A DNA stretch of 8,214 bases from Verrucomicrobiales bacterium (GTDB taxonomy: Bacteria > Verrucomicrobiota > Verrucomicrobiia > Verrucomicrobiales > DEV007): the NCBI GenBank assembly GCA_002705125.1, contig PAHQ01000015.1, positions 48,183 through 56,396 of the forward strand. The letters run 5' to 3'. Shown piece after piece: positions 1-6,058 of the stretch. The translations under genes and the position numbers were made by a program. Position 1 is the first letter of the stretch, and every line of letters begins with the position of its first letter. The notes beneath the pieces were generated by a model. That model was given only the letters and a program-made list of their open reading frames with translations, searched no databases and was not told where the DNA came from.

Positions 1-816
1 ACCTTCATTGCTAATTCACTTTCAAAACCTGTTAAGGAGGGCGCTCTAACTACAGAATTAGTGTCCTCCAAAGAATCCATTCATCCTGGGGAAACAATTG
101 ATATTGCTCTTAGGATAAAACCCAATGAAGGCTGGCACACTTACTGGAAAAGTCCTGGTATTGTGGGGGTTCCAACGAAAATCGATTGGACTCTCCCTGA
201 GGGGTTCAATGTTGGCGAAATATTATGGCCTCAACCTCAGACTGTGAAAATGGGTCCTTATGATGCTTACGGATACGACAAAGAAGTATTCCTAGTAGTT
301 CCTTTGACTTCATCTGGCAGCCTTGAGCCTGGAAAAAAACTTTCTGTTAAAGCTCGAGTGAGTTGGATGTGTTGCTCTAAGGTGTGTCAACCTGGATTCG
401 CCGATCTAAGTCTAGAGTTACCAGTCTCAAAAAAGAATCAAACTATTAAAAGTACTGAGTGGTCGAAATCTATCATTAAGTCACGATCAACTTTTCCTTT
501 AGTCAATGAATCATGGGAGACGAGTGCAGTTCTCAAAGGTGACAAAATAGAATTAACTCTAAAAAGAATTAAAGGAAAAAATTCAACTATTCCAAATAAT
601 CCGTATTTCTTCTGTGAAGATGGTCTTATTCATTCGGATAAAAAACAAATCATCAAAATTCCTTCGGAAAAGTCAATTGTTCTCGAATTACATATTTCTG
701 AATTTGGCCCTAAAAAACCTACTCACTTAAAGGGAATATTTTTCAACAAGAGTGGCTTGCCTGACAATTCAGGTGCACCGCCGATCTACATTAATGTACC
801 TATCCTTGGGTATTAA
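1..816 (+). CDS. DsbD N-terminal-domain protein (periplasmic thiol:disulfide interchange family), 5' end missing
   Basis: The reading frame is open from the first base, so the gene starts upstream; 271 residues are visible before TAA at 814-816. A GTG at 61 could be read as a start, but the 20 residues before it run smoothly into the family pattern, so I treat the gene as 5'-partial. The region around 61-240 carries the DsbD-N signature: a PGE turn, then GWHTYWK, then a WTLPEG segment and WPQP. Near 364-396 is WMCCSKVCQPG, matching the CxxxC pair typical of this domain, with one extra adjacent cysteine. The last 120 residues look like a second beta-rich domain ending in a PIYINVPI strand. In full DsbD proteins this domain passes electrons from the membrane core to periplasmic partners. 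Here no transmembrane or thioredoxin region follows, so this is the stand-alone form. Its partner is not in the window. Family call is solid; the precise redox role is inference. Confidence 0.85.
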   Translation, partial: TFIANSLSKPVKEGALTTELVSSKESIHPGETIDIALRIKPNEGWHTYWKSPGIVGVPTKIDWTLPEGFNVGEILWPQPQTVKMGPYDAYGYDKEVFLVVPLTSSGSLEPGKKLSVKARVSWMCCSKVCQPGFADLSLELPVSKKNQTIKSTEWSKSIIKSRSTFPLVNESWETSAVLKGDKIELTLKRIKGKNSTIPNNPYFFCEDGLIHSDKKQIIKIPSEKSIVLELHISEFGPKKPTHLKGIFFNKSGLPDNSGAPPIYINVPILGY

Positions 817-844
817 TATTAGCTTAGAATGTTTTTACTGAGAA

Positions 845-875
845 TTGACAGGTCTATACATCAAGCTAGTATCAT
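845..875 (+). promoter_or_regulatory. Candidate sigma-70 promoter for tRNA-Thr
   Basis: A perfect TTGACA lies at 845-850. A TATCAT hexamer (5/6 to consensus) is at 870-875 with a rather long 19-bp spacer; TAGTAT at 867-872 (4/6, 16-bp spacer) is the alternative. Either would start transcription a few bases before the mature tRNA 5' end at 891. Confidence 0.5.
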
Positions 876-890
876 TTTCTTTAAATTTAA

Positions 891-962
891 GCCGGAGTAG
901 CTCAGGGGTAGAGCAATTCATTCGTAATGAATAGGTCGTCGGTTCAATTCCGACCTTCGGCT
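891..962 (+). tRNA. tRNA-Thr (anticodon CGU, reads ACG)
   Basis: A full cloverleaf can be folded by eye. The acceptor arms 891-897 and 955-961 pair over 7 bp with one G-U. The D stem is 900-903 with 911-914. The anticodon stem is 916-920 with 928-932, with a 7-base loop and anticodon CGT at 923-925. The variable loop is 933-937. The T stem is 938-942 with 950-954 and encloses TTCAATT. The discriminator is T962, and the CCA end is not encoded. A run of seven T (966-972) follows directly and may end transcription. The 3' half from the anticodon stem onward is duplicated 949 bp downstream. Confidence 0.95.
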
Positions 963-1037
963 CTCTTTTTTTGCCACACATATAGATCAAAGGGCTACTT
1001 TTAGCGTACTTATAATTTTTATTAGTGATAAGTGTTT

Positions 1038-1065
1038 TTTTGGCCAGTTTTGGGCACTAATATAT
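1038..1065 (+). repeat. Left copy of imperfect direct repeat flanking the channel gene
   Basis: The copy consists of TTTTGG, a short variable stretch, then TTGGGCACTAATATAT. The right copy is at 1802-1830 with a 1-base length difference in the middle. The 16-base right part (1050-1065 against 1815-1830) matches at 14 of 16 positions. The left copy overlaps the candidate promoter of the channel gene. Confidence 0.55.
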
Positions 1066-1068
1066 GAT
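1040..1068 (+). promoter_or_regulatory. Candidate promoter of the K+ channel gene
   Basis: TTGGCC at 1040-1045 (4/6 to the -35 consensus) and TATGAT at 1063-1068 (5/6 to the -10 consensus) are separated by exactly 17 bp. Transcription would start about 14 bases before the ATG at 1089. No Shine-Dalgarno sequence is visible in that short leader. Confidence 0.35.
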
Positions 1069-1088
1069 CATATTATTCATTATTAGTT

Positions 1089-1793
1089 ATGCGAATTACA
1101 AGAGATACGAATGGTTATGTTGAGCTAGGTCGTTTTGAAAAATTAATCCAAATCCTCATCGTAATCAGTCTAATTAGTTTTGCTTTTGAAACTCTTCCAA
1201 ATTTATCAACTGCATGGCAAAATGTTCTAAAGTTCACTGAAATTATTATCGTCTTAATATTTACAATAGAGTACATCATTAGGATTTCCTTATGTAGACC
1301 ACGATTAAAATACATTTTCTCATTTTATGGAGTTATTGATATATTAGCTATCTTACCATTTTTCCTTACAGCCGGAATAGACATAAAGTCCATAAGAGCA
1401 TTCAGGTTGCTTAGGCTTTTACGTTTTGTAAAACTCTTGAAATACAATAAAGCCATAAGACGATTGAGGGATGCTTTAATTGATGCTAAGGATGAATTAA
1501 TCTTATCAGGAATAGTTGCTGGCATATTACTTTATTTAGCATCAATTGGAATTTACTATTTCGAAGAAGAAGCTCAGCCGGATTCATTCGGTTCAGTTTT
1601 TCACTCTATGTGGTGGGCAGTTTGTTCTCTTACGACAGTTGGCTATGGAGATGTAAAACCAATAACAGTGGGTGGAAAAATTTTTACTGGAATCGTTTTA
1701 ATTATTGGAGTCGGTATCGTTGCTATGCCGACTGCAATTCTTGCTTCAAGTTTTAATAATGCGAAGAAAAAGGAAAAAAAGAATGATCTATAA
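1089..1793 (+). CDS. Voltage-gated potassium channel, six-helix (Kv/Kch-like)
   Basis: This encodes a 234-residue inner-membrane channel with the full S1-S6 plan. S1 is at about residues 18-36, S2 at 48-68 and S3 at 78-96. S4 is at 101-118, with arginine or lysine every third position (R103, R106, R109, R112, K115). S5 is at about 136-157, the pore helix at 170-181, the selectivity filter TTVGYGD at 182-188 and S6 at about 198-220. The GYG filter marks it as K+ selective, and the regular S4 charges suggest voltage sensing. The C-terminus is only a short lysine-rich tail, with no RCK/TrkA-N or cyclic-nucleotide domain, so gating is probably by voltage alone. The ATG at 1089 gives a normal N-terminus, although there is no Shine-Dalgarno. 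The gene sits alone between the tRNA and its partial copy and is flanked by a short direct repeat, which suggests acquisition as a unit. It converges on exbD. Confidence 0.93.
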   Translation: MRITRDTNGYVELGRFEKLIQILIVISLISFAFETLPNLSTAWQNVLKFTEIIIVLIFTIEYIIRISLCRPRLKYIFSFYGVIDILAILPFFLTAGIDIKSIRAFRLLRLLRFVKLLKYNKAIRRLRDALIDAKDELILSGIVAGILLYLASIGIYYFEEEAQPDSFGSVFHSMWWAVCSLTTVGYGDVKPITVGGKIFTGIVLIIGVGIVAMPTAILASSFNNAKKKEKKNDL

Positions 1794-1801
1794 ATTCGCG
1801 A

Positions 1802-1830
1802 TTTTGGACAACCGTTGGGCACCAAAATAT
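1802..1830 (+). repeat. Right copy of imperfect direct repeat flanking the channel gene
   Basis: This is the counterpart of 1038-1065. It starts 8 bases after the channel stop codon and reads TTTTGG, a variable stretch, then TTGGGCACCAAAATAT. It also contains a small inverted repeat (TTTTGG at 1802-1807, CCAAAA at 1822-1827) with a 14-base loop and no following T-run, so a terminator role is doubtful. Confidence 0.5.
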
Positions 1831-1864
1831 TAGAGCCTGTGTTTTTGACTACAACTTTTTAAAT

Positions 1865-1913
1865 ATTCATTCTTACCAAATAGACCGTCGGATCAATTCC
1901 GAACTTCGACTCT
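1865..1913 (+). repeat. Degenerate partial copy of the tRNA-Thr 3' half (candidate att remnant)
   Basis: Aligned without gaps to 916-964, 40 of 49 bases are identical. The similarity begins exactly at the 5' side of the anticodon stem and runs through the T arm and the 3' acceptor strand. No match to the tRNA 5' half is found upstream. The changes (for example 924, 927-929, 935-936, 943, 954 and 960 in tRNA numbering) break the anticodon stem and several pairs, so it cannot be a working tRNA. It ends directly at the exbD stop codon (complement of 1914-1916). Confidence 0.85.
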
Positions 1914-2333
1914 TTATCTATCGGTCTTAACCGCAATGTTTGCTTTAGGCACTCCAACATGGCGGCAAATAGACATGACGTTTGCCAAGTAAAGGTGCTT
2001 TGCATCTTGATCACTTCTTATCAATACTTTTATATCTGGTTTTTTTTCAACCTCATCCTTCATCCAATCTGAAATTTGCTCCTCTGTTACCTGCTTGCCC
2101 ATCAAAACATAAGCGCCACTCTTTCGAATATTTATCTTTATCAGGTTCCCACTAGATTGGGTGAGAGATTGGTTCTTAGAATCAACTGGTAAATTTACCA
2201 TATGATCTATTTCTTCCTCCTTGAAAGTCGTTGTTACAAGAAAGAAGATTATCAATATAAACATCACATCGATCATGCTTGAAATATTGATAATATCACC
2301 ATCATTGGATGATGATTTTTGACGGATGTTCAT
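1914..2333 (-). CDS. exbD: ExbD/TolR-family biopolymer transport protein
   Basis: This encodes a 139-residue inner-membrane protein, normal length for the family. It has a short cytoplasmic N-terminus, one transmembrane helix at about residues 17-36 and a periplasmic domain. The helix carries the conserved SMIDVMFILIIFFLV pattern with Asp22, the residue that couples proton flow in ExbD/TolR. The periplasmic part has the usual KINI strand, a V-LIRSDQDA segment and a C-terminal stretch ending in IAVKTDR. It pairs with the ExbB-like protein encoded 2 bp upstream to form a proton-driven motor, normally acting through TonB on outer-membrane receptors or, as TolR, on envelope constriction. No tonB or tolA lies in the window, so ExbD and TolR cannot be separated with certainty. 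The ATG at 2331-2333 is the only sensible start, and its ribosome site would fall inside the end of exbB. Confidence 0.9.
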   Translation of the reverse strand: MNIRQKSSSNDGDIINISSMIDVMFILIIFFLVTTTFKEEEIDHMVNLPVDSKNQSLTQSSGNLIKINIRKSGAYVLMGKQVTEEQISDWMKDEVEKKPDIKVLIRSDQDAKHLYLANVMSICRHVGVPKANIAVKTDR

Positions 2334-2335
2334 AT

Positions 2336-3163
2336 TTAGGACTGTGGATTTATATTTGAAGAATATTTTGGTTCTCCTGGATTAGAATCACCTGCCTCAT
2401 TTGAGCCAATATCTGGCAATGCAAAATCAACAATGAATTCAGTGCCAACTTCGTCAAGGTGGTCTATAACTTTATCTGCTCTTGATGAAAGCCACTGAAA
2501 TAATAATAATACAGGAATAGCAATCGTTAACCCTGCGGCGGTACTAACTAATGCTTCATATATACCATTAGCAAGATCTGCAGTCTTTGCCGCTCCACCA
2601 CTGTCAGCGGTTCTTTGGAAAGCTTCAATCATCCCGTAAACTGTTCCCAATAATCCTAGGAGCGGACAGACACCTGCTATAACTGACAATGGTCGCAAAC
2701 TGCGCTTCATCTTTTCTGCTTCCCTAGCCCCTGCATCCTCGATCGCCTTACTAACCGCCTCATGACCTTGGCTTCTCCAACTAATCCCAGCTTTAAAAAC
2801 ATGAGCACAAGATGCCTCAGAATCTTCGCAATACCTTTCAGCAGCTCCATCTGCAGAATCTCTTCTCCAGACTTCTCCCAAACCTTTTAAAAAGCTTGAA
2901 GGTAAAACTTTTTCTTTATTTAACGAGATGAATCGTTCAAGACCAATCGCTAACGCTAAAATTGAGGCAATTCCAAGGGGAAGCATTACGGGTCCTCCTT
3001 TCCTAATAAGGCTGAACATGGTTTCCTTATTTTCACCGGCACCCTCACCAACTTCTTGAGCCAATACCAGTGAATTTAATCCCAAAAAAAGAAAAAGAAA
3101 AAACAGCAGAAAAAATAAAAAACTTATGTTGTCGTGTCCTCTGTTTTTTGTGTAGATATGCAT
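2336..3163 (-). CDS. exbB: ExbB/TolQ/MotA-family proton channel protein
   Basis: This encodes a 275-residue protein from the ATG at 3161-3163. An adjacent in-frame TTG at 3164-3166 would add one residue and is less likely. Residues 11-35 form a very hydrophobic, phenylalanine-rich segment ending LVLA before QE, which looks like a cleavable signal peptide. Transmembrane helices follow at about 57-77, 158-182 (with PLLGLLGTVYGMIEAF) and 200-225 (with EALVSTAAGLTIAIPV). These are the family hallmarks of the MotA/TolQ/ExbB proton channel domain. The C-terminal 25 residues are polar and unstructured-looking. The gene is followed after 2 bp by exbD, so the two are surely co-transcribed. The product should form the pentameric stator around ExbD helices and convert proton motive force into mechanical work for a TonB-like partner. 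Which receptor it serves cannot be told here. Confidence 0.9.
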   Translation of the reverse strand: MHIYTKNRGHDNISFLFFLLFFLFLFLGLNSLVLAQEVGEGAGENKETMFSLIRKGGPVMLPLGIASILALAIGLERFISLNKEKVLPSSFLKGLGEVWRRDSADGAAERYCEDSEASCAHVFKAGISWRSQGHEAVSKAIEDAGAREAEKMKRSLRPLSVIAGVCPLLGLLGTVYGMIEAFQRTADSGGAAKTADLANGIYEALVSTAAGLTIAIPVLLLFQWLSSRADKVIDHLDEVGTEFIVDFALPDIGSNEAGDSNPGEPKYSSNINPQS

Positions 3164-3182
3164 CAATTTTATATTAATAATA

Positions 3183-3210
3183 ATTGTCTAAATCTGAGTA
3201 ATCAGGTCAA
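3183..3210 (-). promoter_or_regulatory. Candidate promoter of exbB-exbD
   Basis: Read on the minus strand, TTGACC (complement of 3205-3210) and GACAAT (complement of 3183-3188; 4/6 to consensus) have a 16-bp spacer. Transcription would start about a dozen bases before the exbB ATG. A second minus-strand TTGACT lies at 3248-3253 without a good -10. The rest of the 169-bp divergent gap (3164-3332) shows no gene. Confidence 0.25.
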
Positions 3211-3332
3211 GAATTATAAAAACATACGCACAGCCCATTTCATTAAAAGTCAATAATTACACGTGCCCTAGCCATCAGAGTTAGTAACAATAAGGCTTTA
3301 ACCATCCAATTAAATATATAGATTTAAATTCA

Positions 3333-4823
3333 GTGAAAAAATACTTTCTTCTCCTCCTCATCTTGTTATCTGAAACTCTTATTTCAAAAGACCACCCAAA
3401 TGTAGTTATCGTGTATGGTGATGATGTTGGGTATGGGGACATCGGAGCAAATGGCTCAACAAAAATACCGACCCCTTATATTGATAAGATAGCGGCAGAA
3501 GGAATACTTTTTACAGACGGTCATTGCACGGCTGCAACGTGTACACCTTCCAGATACTCAATGTTGACTGGTTTGTATGGATTTCGAAAAGGAGTAAGAA
3601 TTCTACCACCTAACGCACCTCTATGTATACCTACAAATATTTTAACACTACCAAAGCTATTCAAAAGAGCGGGATACAATACGGCTGTTGTTGGAAAATG
3701 GCACTTGGGTCTTGGCAAAGAAAATTCGGAAGTGGACTGGAATGCTGACGTCAAGCCTGGCCCTCTTGAAGTAGGGTTTGATTATTCTTTCCTACTTCCC
3801 TCGACGAACGATCGCGTCCCTTGTGTTTATGTGGAGAACTACCGTGTAGTGAACCTTGATCCTAAAGACCCATTATACGTGGGGGCTGCACCAGAAGGAC
3901 ACAAGAGTACTGAATATCCATACGGAAGAACTAACCCTGAGTCTGAAACTTATTATCCAGCAGACCATCAACACAGCGAGACTGTAATAAACGGGATAGG
4001 AAGAATAGGAAAAATGTGGGGAGGGAAAACTGCTTTGTGGGACGATGAAAAGATGGCAGATGAATTTGTCGATCAGGCTAAAAAATATTTATCAAAGCAA
4101 TCAAAAGATAAGCCATTTTTCTTATACTTTTCATCTCAAGATATCCATGTCCCAAGAGCTCCTCACCCAAGATTTCAAGGTAAAACAAAATTAGGCAAGC
4201 GAGGAGACGCAATGGTGCAATTTGATTGGTCCGTTGGCGCAATATCCAAGGCTTTAAAAGATCTCGATTTACATGAAAATACAATTCTGATCGTATCTAG
4301 TGACAACGGGCCCGTTTATGATGATGGATATGAGGACGGCTCAACAGTTAGAAAGTCTACTAAAGAGGCTGACCAAGGTCATGATGGATCTGGACCTTAT
4401 CGCGGAGGGAAGTATCAGATCTATGAGGGAGGAACTCGCGTCCCTTTCATAGTCCGTTGGCCGAAAATGATTAAACCAAGCGTGTCTAATGCTTTAGTTA
4501 GCCAAATCGATCTAATTGCTTCATTCGCTAAACTTCTAAATGTTAAACTAAATAAAAATGAGGCCCCTGATAGTCGAAACACTCTTGATGCGTTCCTAGG
4601 TAAAGATAAAGAAGGGCTAGACTTTACACTGCAAGAAGCCAACAGAACCGTTGCGCTAAGAGAAGGTGATTGGAAATTTATTCCAGGAAAAAATAACGCC
4701 CAGCTATACGATTTGAGCACTGATACAGGAGAATCAAAAAACCTGATAACTCAAAAGCCTGCTCTCGCCAAAAAGCTTAGGCAGAAATTAAACAAATTGA
4801 AATCAGAATCTGGCTTGAGGTAA
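3333..4823 (+). CDS. Secreted type I sulfatase (formylglycine-dependent arylsulfatase family)
   Basis: This encodes a 496-residue exported enzyme that hydrolyses sulfate esters, probably on polysaccharides or other organic sulfates. The GTG start at 3333 is the only usable start between the upstream in-frame TAA (3291-3293) and the active site, and it gives a classic signal peptide (KK followed by a leucine-rich core, residues 2-18). The active-site motif CTPSR is at residues 70-74, with Cys70 to be converted to formylglycine, followed by YSMLTG. Other family residues are the metal-binding Asp30-Asp31 in YGDDVGYGD, Lys122-His124 in GKWHLG, His272 in QDIHVP, Asp324-Asn325 in SSDNGP and Lys360 in RGGKYQIYEGGTRVPF. 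The C-terminal LYDLSTDTGESKNL block is also typical. All catalytic positions look intact. The natural substrate cannot be read from sequence alone. A formylglycine-generating enzyme must be encoded elsewhere. It converges on the esterase gene 32 bp away. Confidence 0.95.
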   Translation: MKKYFLLLLILLSETLISKDHPNVVIVYGDDVGYGDIGANGSTKIPTPYIDKIAAEGILFTDGHCTAATCTPSRYSMLTGLYGFRKGVRILPPNAPLCIPTNILTLPKLFKRAGYNTAVVGKWHLGLGKENSEVDWNADVKPGPLEVGFDYSFLLPSTNDRVPCVYVENYRVVNLDPKDPLYVGAAPEGHKSTEYPYGRTNPESETYYPADHQHSETVINGIGRIGKMWGGKTALWDDEKMADEFVDQAKKYLSKQSKDKPFFLYFSSQDIHVPRAPHPRFQGKTKLGKRGDAMVQFDWSVGAISKALKDLDLHENTILIVSSDNGPVYDDGYEDGSTVRKSTKEADQGHDGSGPYRGGKYQIYEGGTRVPFIVRWPKMIKPSVSNALVSQIDLIASFAKLLNVKLNKNEAPDSRNTLDAFLGKDKEGLDFTLQEANRTVALREGDWKFIPGKNNAQLYDLSTDTGESKNLITQKPALAKKLRQKLNKLKSESGLR

Positions 4824-4860
4824 ATAAAATATTATTTTAGAGGAGCACTAGAATTTTATT
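4823..4860. terminator. Candidate bidirectional terminator between sulfatase and esterase
   Basis: A perfect 8-base inverted repeat (AATAAAAT at 4823-4830, ATTTTATT at 4853-4860) closes a smaller stem (4836-4840 with 4848-4852, one G-U) with a 7-base loop and a 5-base bulge. It overlaps both convergent stop codons. The stem is very AT-rich, hence weak, but it is symmetrical and placed where a shared terminator is expected. Confidence 0.35.
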
Positions 4861-5863
4861 CATCGATCAAATCTCTAACATATTTTCTATCAACCTCAGA
4901 AAGATCATCGATAGGAATAGCGACCTTTTTTTTATCCTCTTTCATTAGATAGGCTTTTCCTTCTGTAACCGAAAGAAGTCTAGCCCGAATCTTTTGACCT
5001 GAATGGTTTGTGAAATTCCTAAGCGGGGATTCTAATTTCGTTCCTTTAGTATTTCGTTTTTTTTGGTCAAAAAAATCAAAAATCCTCTCCACCATTTCTG
5101 GGTTTTTAGTTATTGAGTTAAAATGATTTCCTCCTTTGATCTCCTCGTATTTAAAATCCATTTCAAGTTTTTCCATTTTACCTGCCCATTCCCTAATGAC
5201 ACTGACGGGTATTAACCGGTCTCTTTCACCAGTAACGAGGTAAATGGGGATTTCTCGCATACTTTCAAGAATGGAGTCATTAAAATCAATAGTTTGTCGC
5301 ATTAATGCAGGAGACAATGGGGCTAGGCCAGCCCAAATCTTTGAATACTTGTTCCCAAGATAAATGGTCCCCCCTCCTCCCATCGAATGCCCCATCAGAA
5401 AGATCCGGTCTGGGTCAATATTGAATTCGTTTTTCGTAATTCGCAAAACATTCATTACATCCATTTCGCTTAGCTCCCCAATATTTTCAGGGTCGTTGGG
5501 ATTTTCACCGAGAAACAAAGATTCAATCGTTCCCTTCTTTGTCTTTCCCCTGGCTCCATACCAACCCCGTTCGTTATAGCCAAAAGGAGCCACCACTATG
5601 TAGCCTCTAGACTCAGCTTCCTTTACGATTCCTCTATAACGAATAATCTGTTGGGGATTACTACCAAGACCATGCAATAAAACGATTAGGGGAGTTTGCT
5701 TCTTTTGCGAATAAGACTTCGGGACATATAGGGAGTAGCTAATATTCTTATCTGCTTCTTTGAAAAAATAGGATTTTTTTTCTATCTTACCAGCACCTTT
5801 GCCAGAAATTAGTAAAGGCAGAATCAATAAGAGAAAAACCAATAATGTTCGAGATTTGAGCAT
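4856..5863 (-). CDS. Secreted alpha/beta-hydrolase esterase with C-terminal SHD1 domain
   Basis: This encodes 335 residues starting at ATG 5861-5863. Residues 1-24 are a signal peptide with no lipobox cysteine. Residues about 30-268 form an alpha/beta-hydrolase of the PHB-depolymerase/feruloyl-esterase-like kind. They contain HGLG at 64-67 (oxyanion side), GHSMGG with nucleophile Ser160, the acid candidate Asp215 in TGERDRLIP and His247 in GGNHF. It should cleave carboxylic esters of polymers or glycans outside the cytoplasm. Residues about 281-335 match the SHD1 (SLA1 homology 1-like) pattern: RNFTNHSGQ, a basic strand, GKAYLMKEDKK, VAIPIDDLSEVDRKYV. This small beta domain is common on secreted proteins of planctomycetes and verrucomicrobia, with unclear function, perhaps binding. 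The gene converges on the sulfatase, which suggests but does not prove a joint role on one substrate. Substrate identity is unknown. Confidence 0.88.
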   Translation of the reverse strand: MLKSRTLLVFLLLILPLLISGKGAGKIEKKSYFFKEADKNISYSLYVPKSYSQKKQTPLIVLLHGLGSNPQQIIRYRGIVKEAESRGYIVVAPFGYNERGWYGARGKTKKGTIESLFLGENPNDPENIGELSEMDVMNVLRITKNEFNIDPDRIFLMGHSMGGGGTIYLGNKYSKIWAGLAPLSPALMRQTIDFNDSILESMREIPIYLVTGERDRLIPVSVIREWAGKMEKLEMDFKYEEIKGGNHFNSITKNPEMVERIFDFFDQKKRNTKGTKLESPLRNFTNHSGQKIRARLLSVTEGKAYLMKEDKKKVAIPIDDLSEVDRKYVRDLIDE

Positions 5864-6058
5864 TTAAATATTTATTAGATCAAATTTGATAAGTCTCAAA
5901 TTATAAAATAATTCCCTCTTCCTCTCATGACTAAAATTAATAGTTATAAAACATTGTTTATATTGATTTTATTGAAGTTTTTATCGATTTTAAATAAATT
6001 AATTTTTATCTATAATTTAATGTGAAAATTAATAATCATATTACTAACAGATAGATAA
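5864..6058. promoter_or_regulatory. Divergent AT-rich promoter region between esterase and DUF2339 gene
   Basis: This is a 195-bp non-coding gap of very high AT content. A perfect TATAAT lies at 6011-6016 (+), about 43 bases before the ATG at 6059, with only a weak -35. An alternative (+) pair is TTGAAG at 5972-5977 with TAAATT at 5995-6000, 17-bp spacer. On the minus strand a perfect TATAAT is the complement of 5900-5905, suited to the esterase. A 12-base perfect palindrome, ATCAAATTTGAT, lies at 5879-5890 in the esterase leader and could be an operator, though such palindromes are not rare in AT-rich DNA. Confidence 0.35.

Larger units (their letters stand above)
916..1913. mobile_element. 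Putative remnant of a tRNA-integrated mini-island carrying a K+ channel gene
   Basis: The 3' half of the tRNA-Thr gene (916-964) and its degenerate copy (1865-1913) bound a segment of about 950 bp whose only plausible gene is the ion channel. Elements moved by tyrosine recombinases commonly enter tRNA genes, restore the 3' part of the tRNA and leave the displaced 3' fragment as a direct repeat at the far end. The arrangement fits that layout. No integrase or recognisable fragment of one is present, and the repeats differ at 9 of 49 positions. If it is an element, it is therefore old, internally deleted or mobilised in trans. The bounding repeats are directly seen; the element interpretation is inference. 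Confidence 0.4.

Noticed and set aside
1115..1825. Several minus-strand open frames of about 60-66 codons across the channel gene
   Set aside because: They lie fully or almost fully antisense to a clear K+ channel gene, have no recognisable domain and are explained as frame shadows.
1802..1827. TTTTGG/CCAAAA inverted repeat after the channel gene as a terminator
   Set aside because: The stem is only 6 bp with a 14-base loop and no T-run follows; it is better described as part of the flanking direct repeat.
1861..1913. A second functional tRNA gene
   Set aside because: The 5' half is absent and substitutions break the anticodon stem and other pairs, so only a fragment remains.
4078..4720. 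Minus-strand open frames of 68 and 99 codons inside the sulfatase gene
   Set aside because: They overlap intact sulfatase coding sequence with all catalytic motifs; the encoded peptides have no coherent features.
5364..5579. Plus-strand 71-codon frame opposite the esterase
   Set aside because: It covers the antisense of the GHSMGG region of a well-supported esterase gene and shows no independent signal.
5879..5890. 12-base palindrome ATCAAATTTGAT as a definite operator
   Set aside because: In DNA this AT-rich, several perfect 12-base palindromes are expected by chance in 8 kb; it is kept only as a note on the intergenic region.
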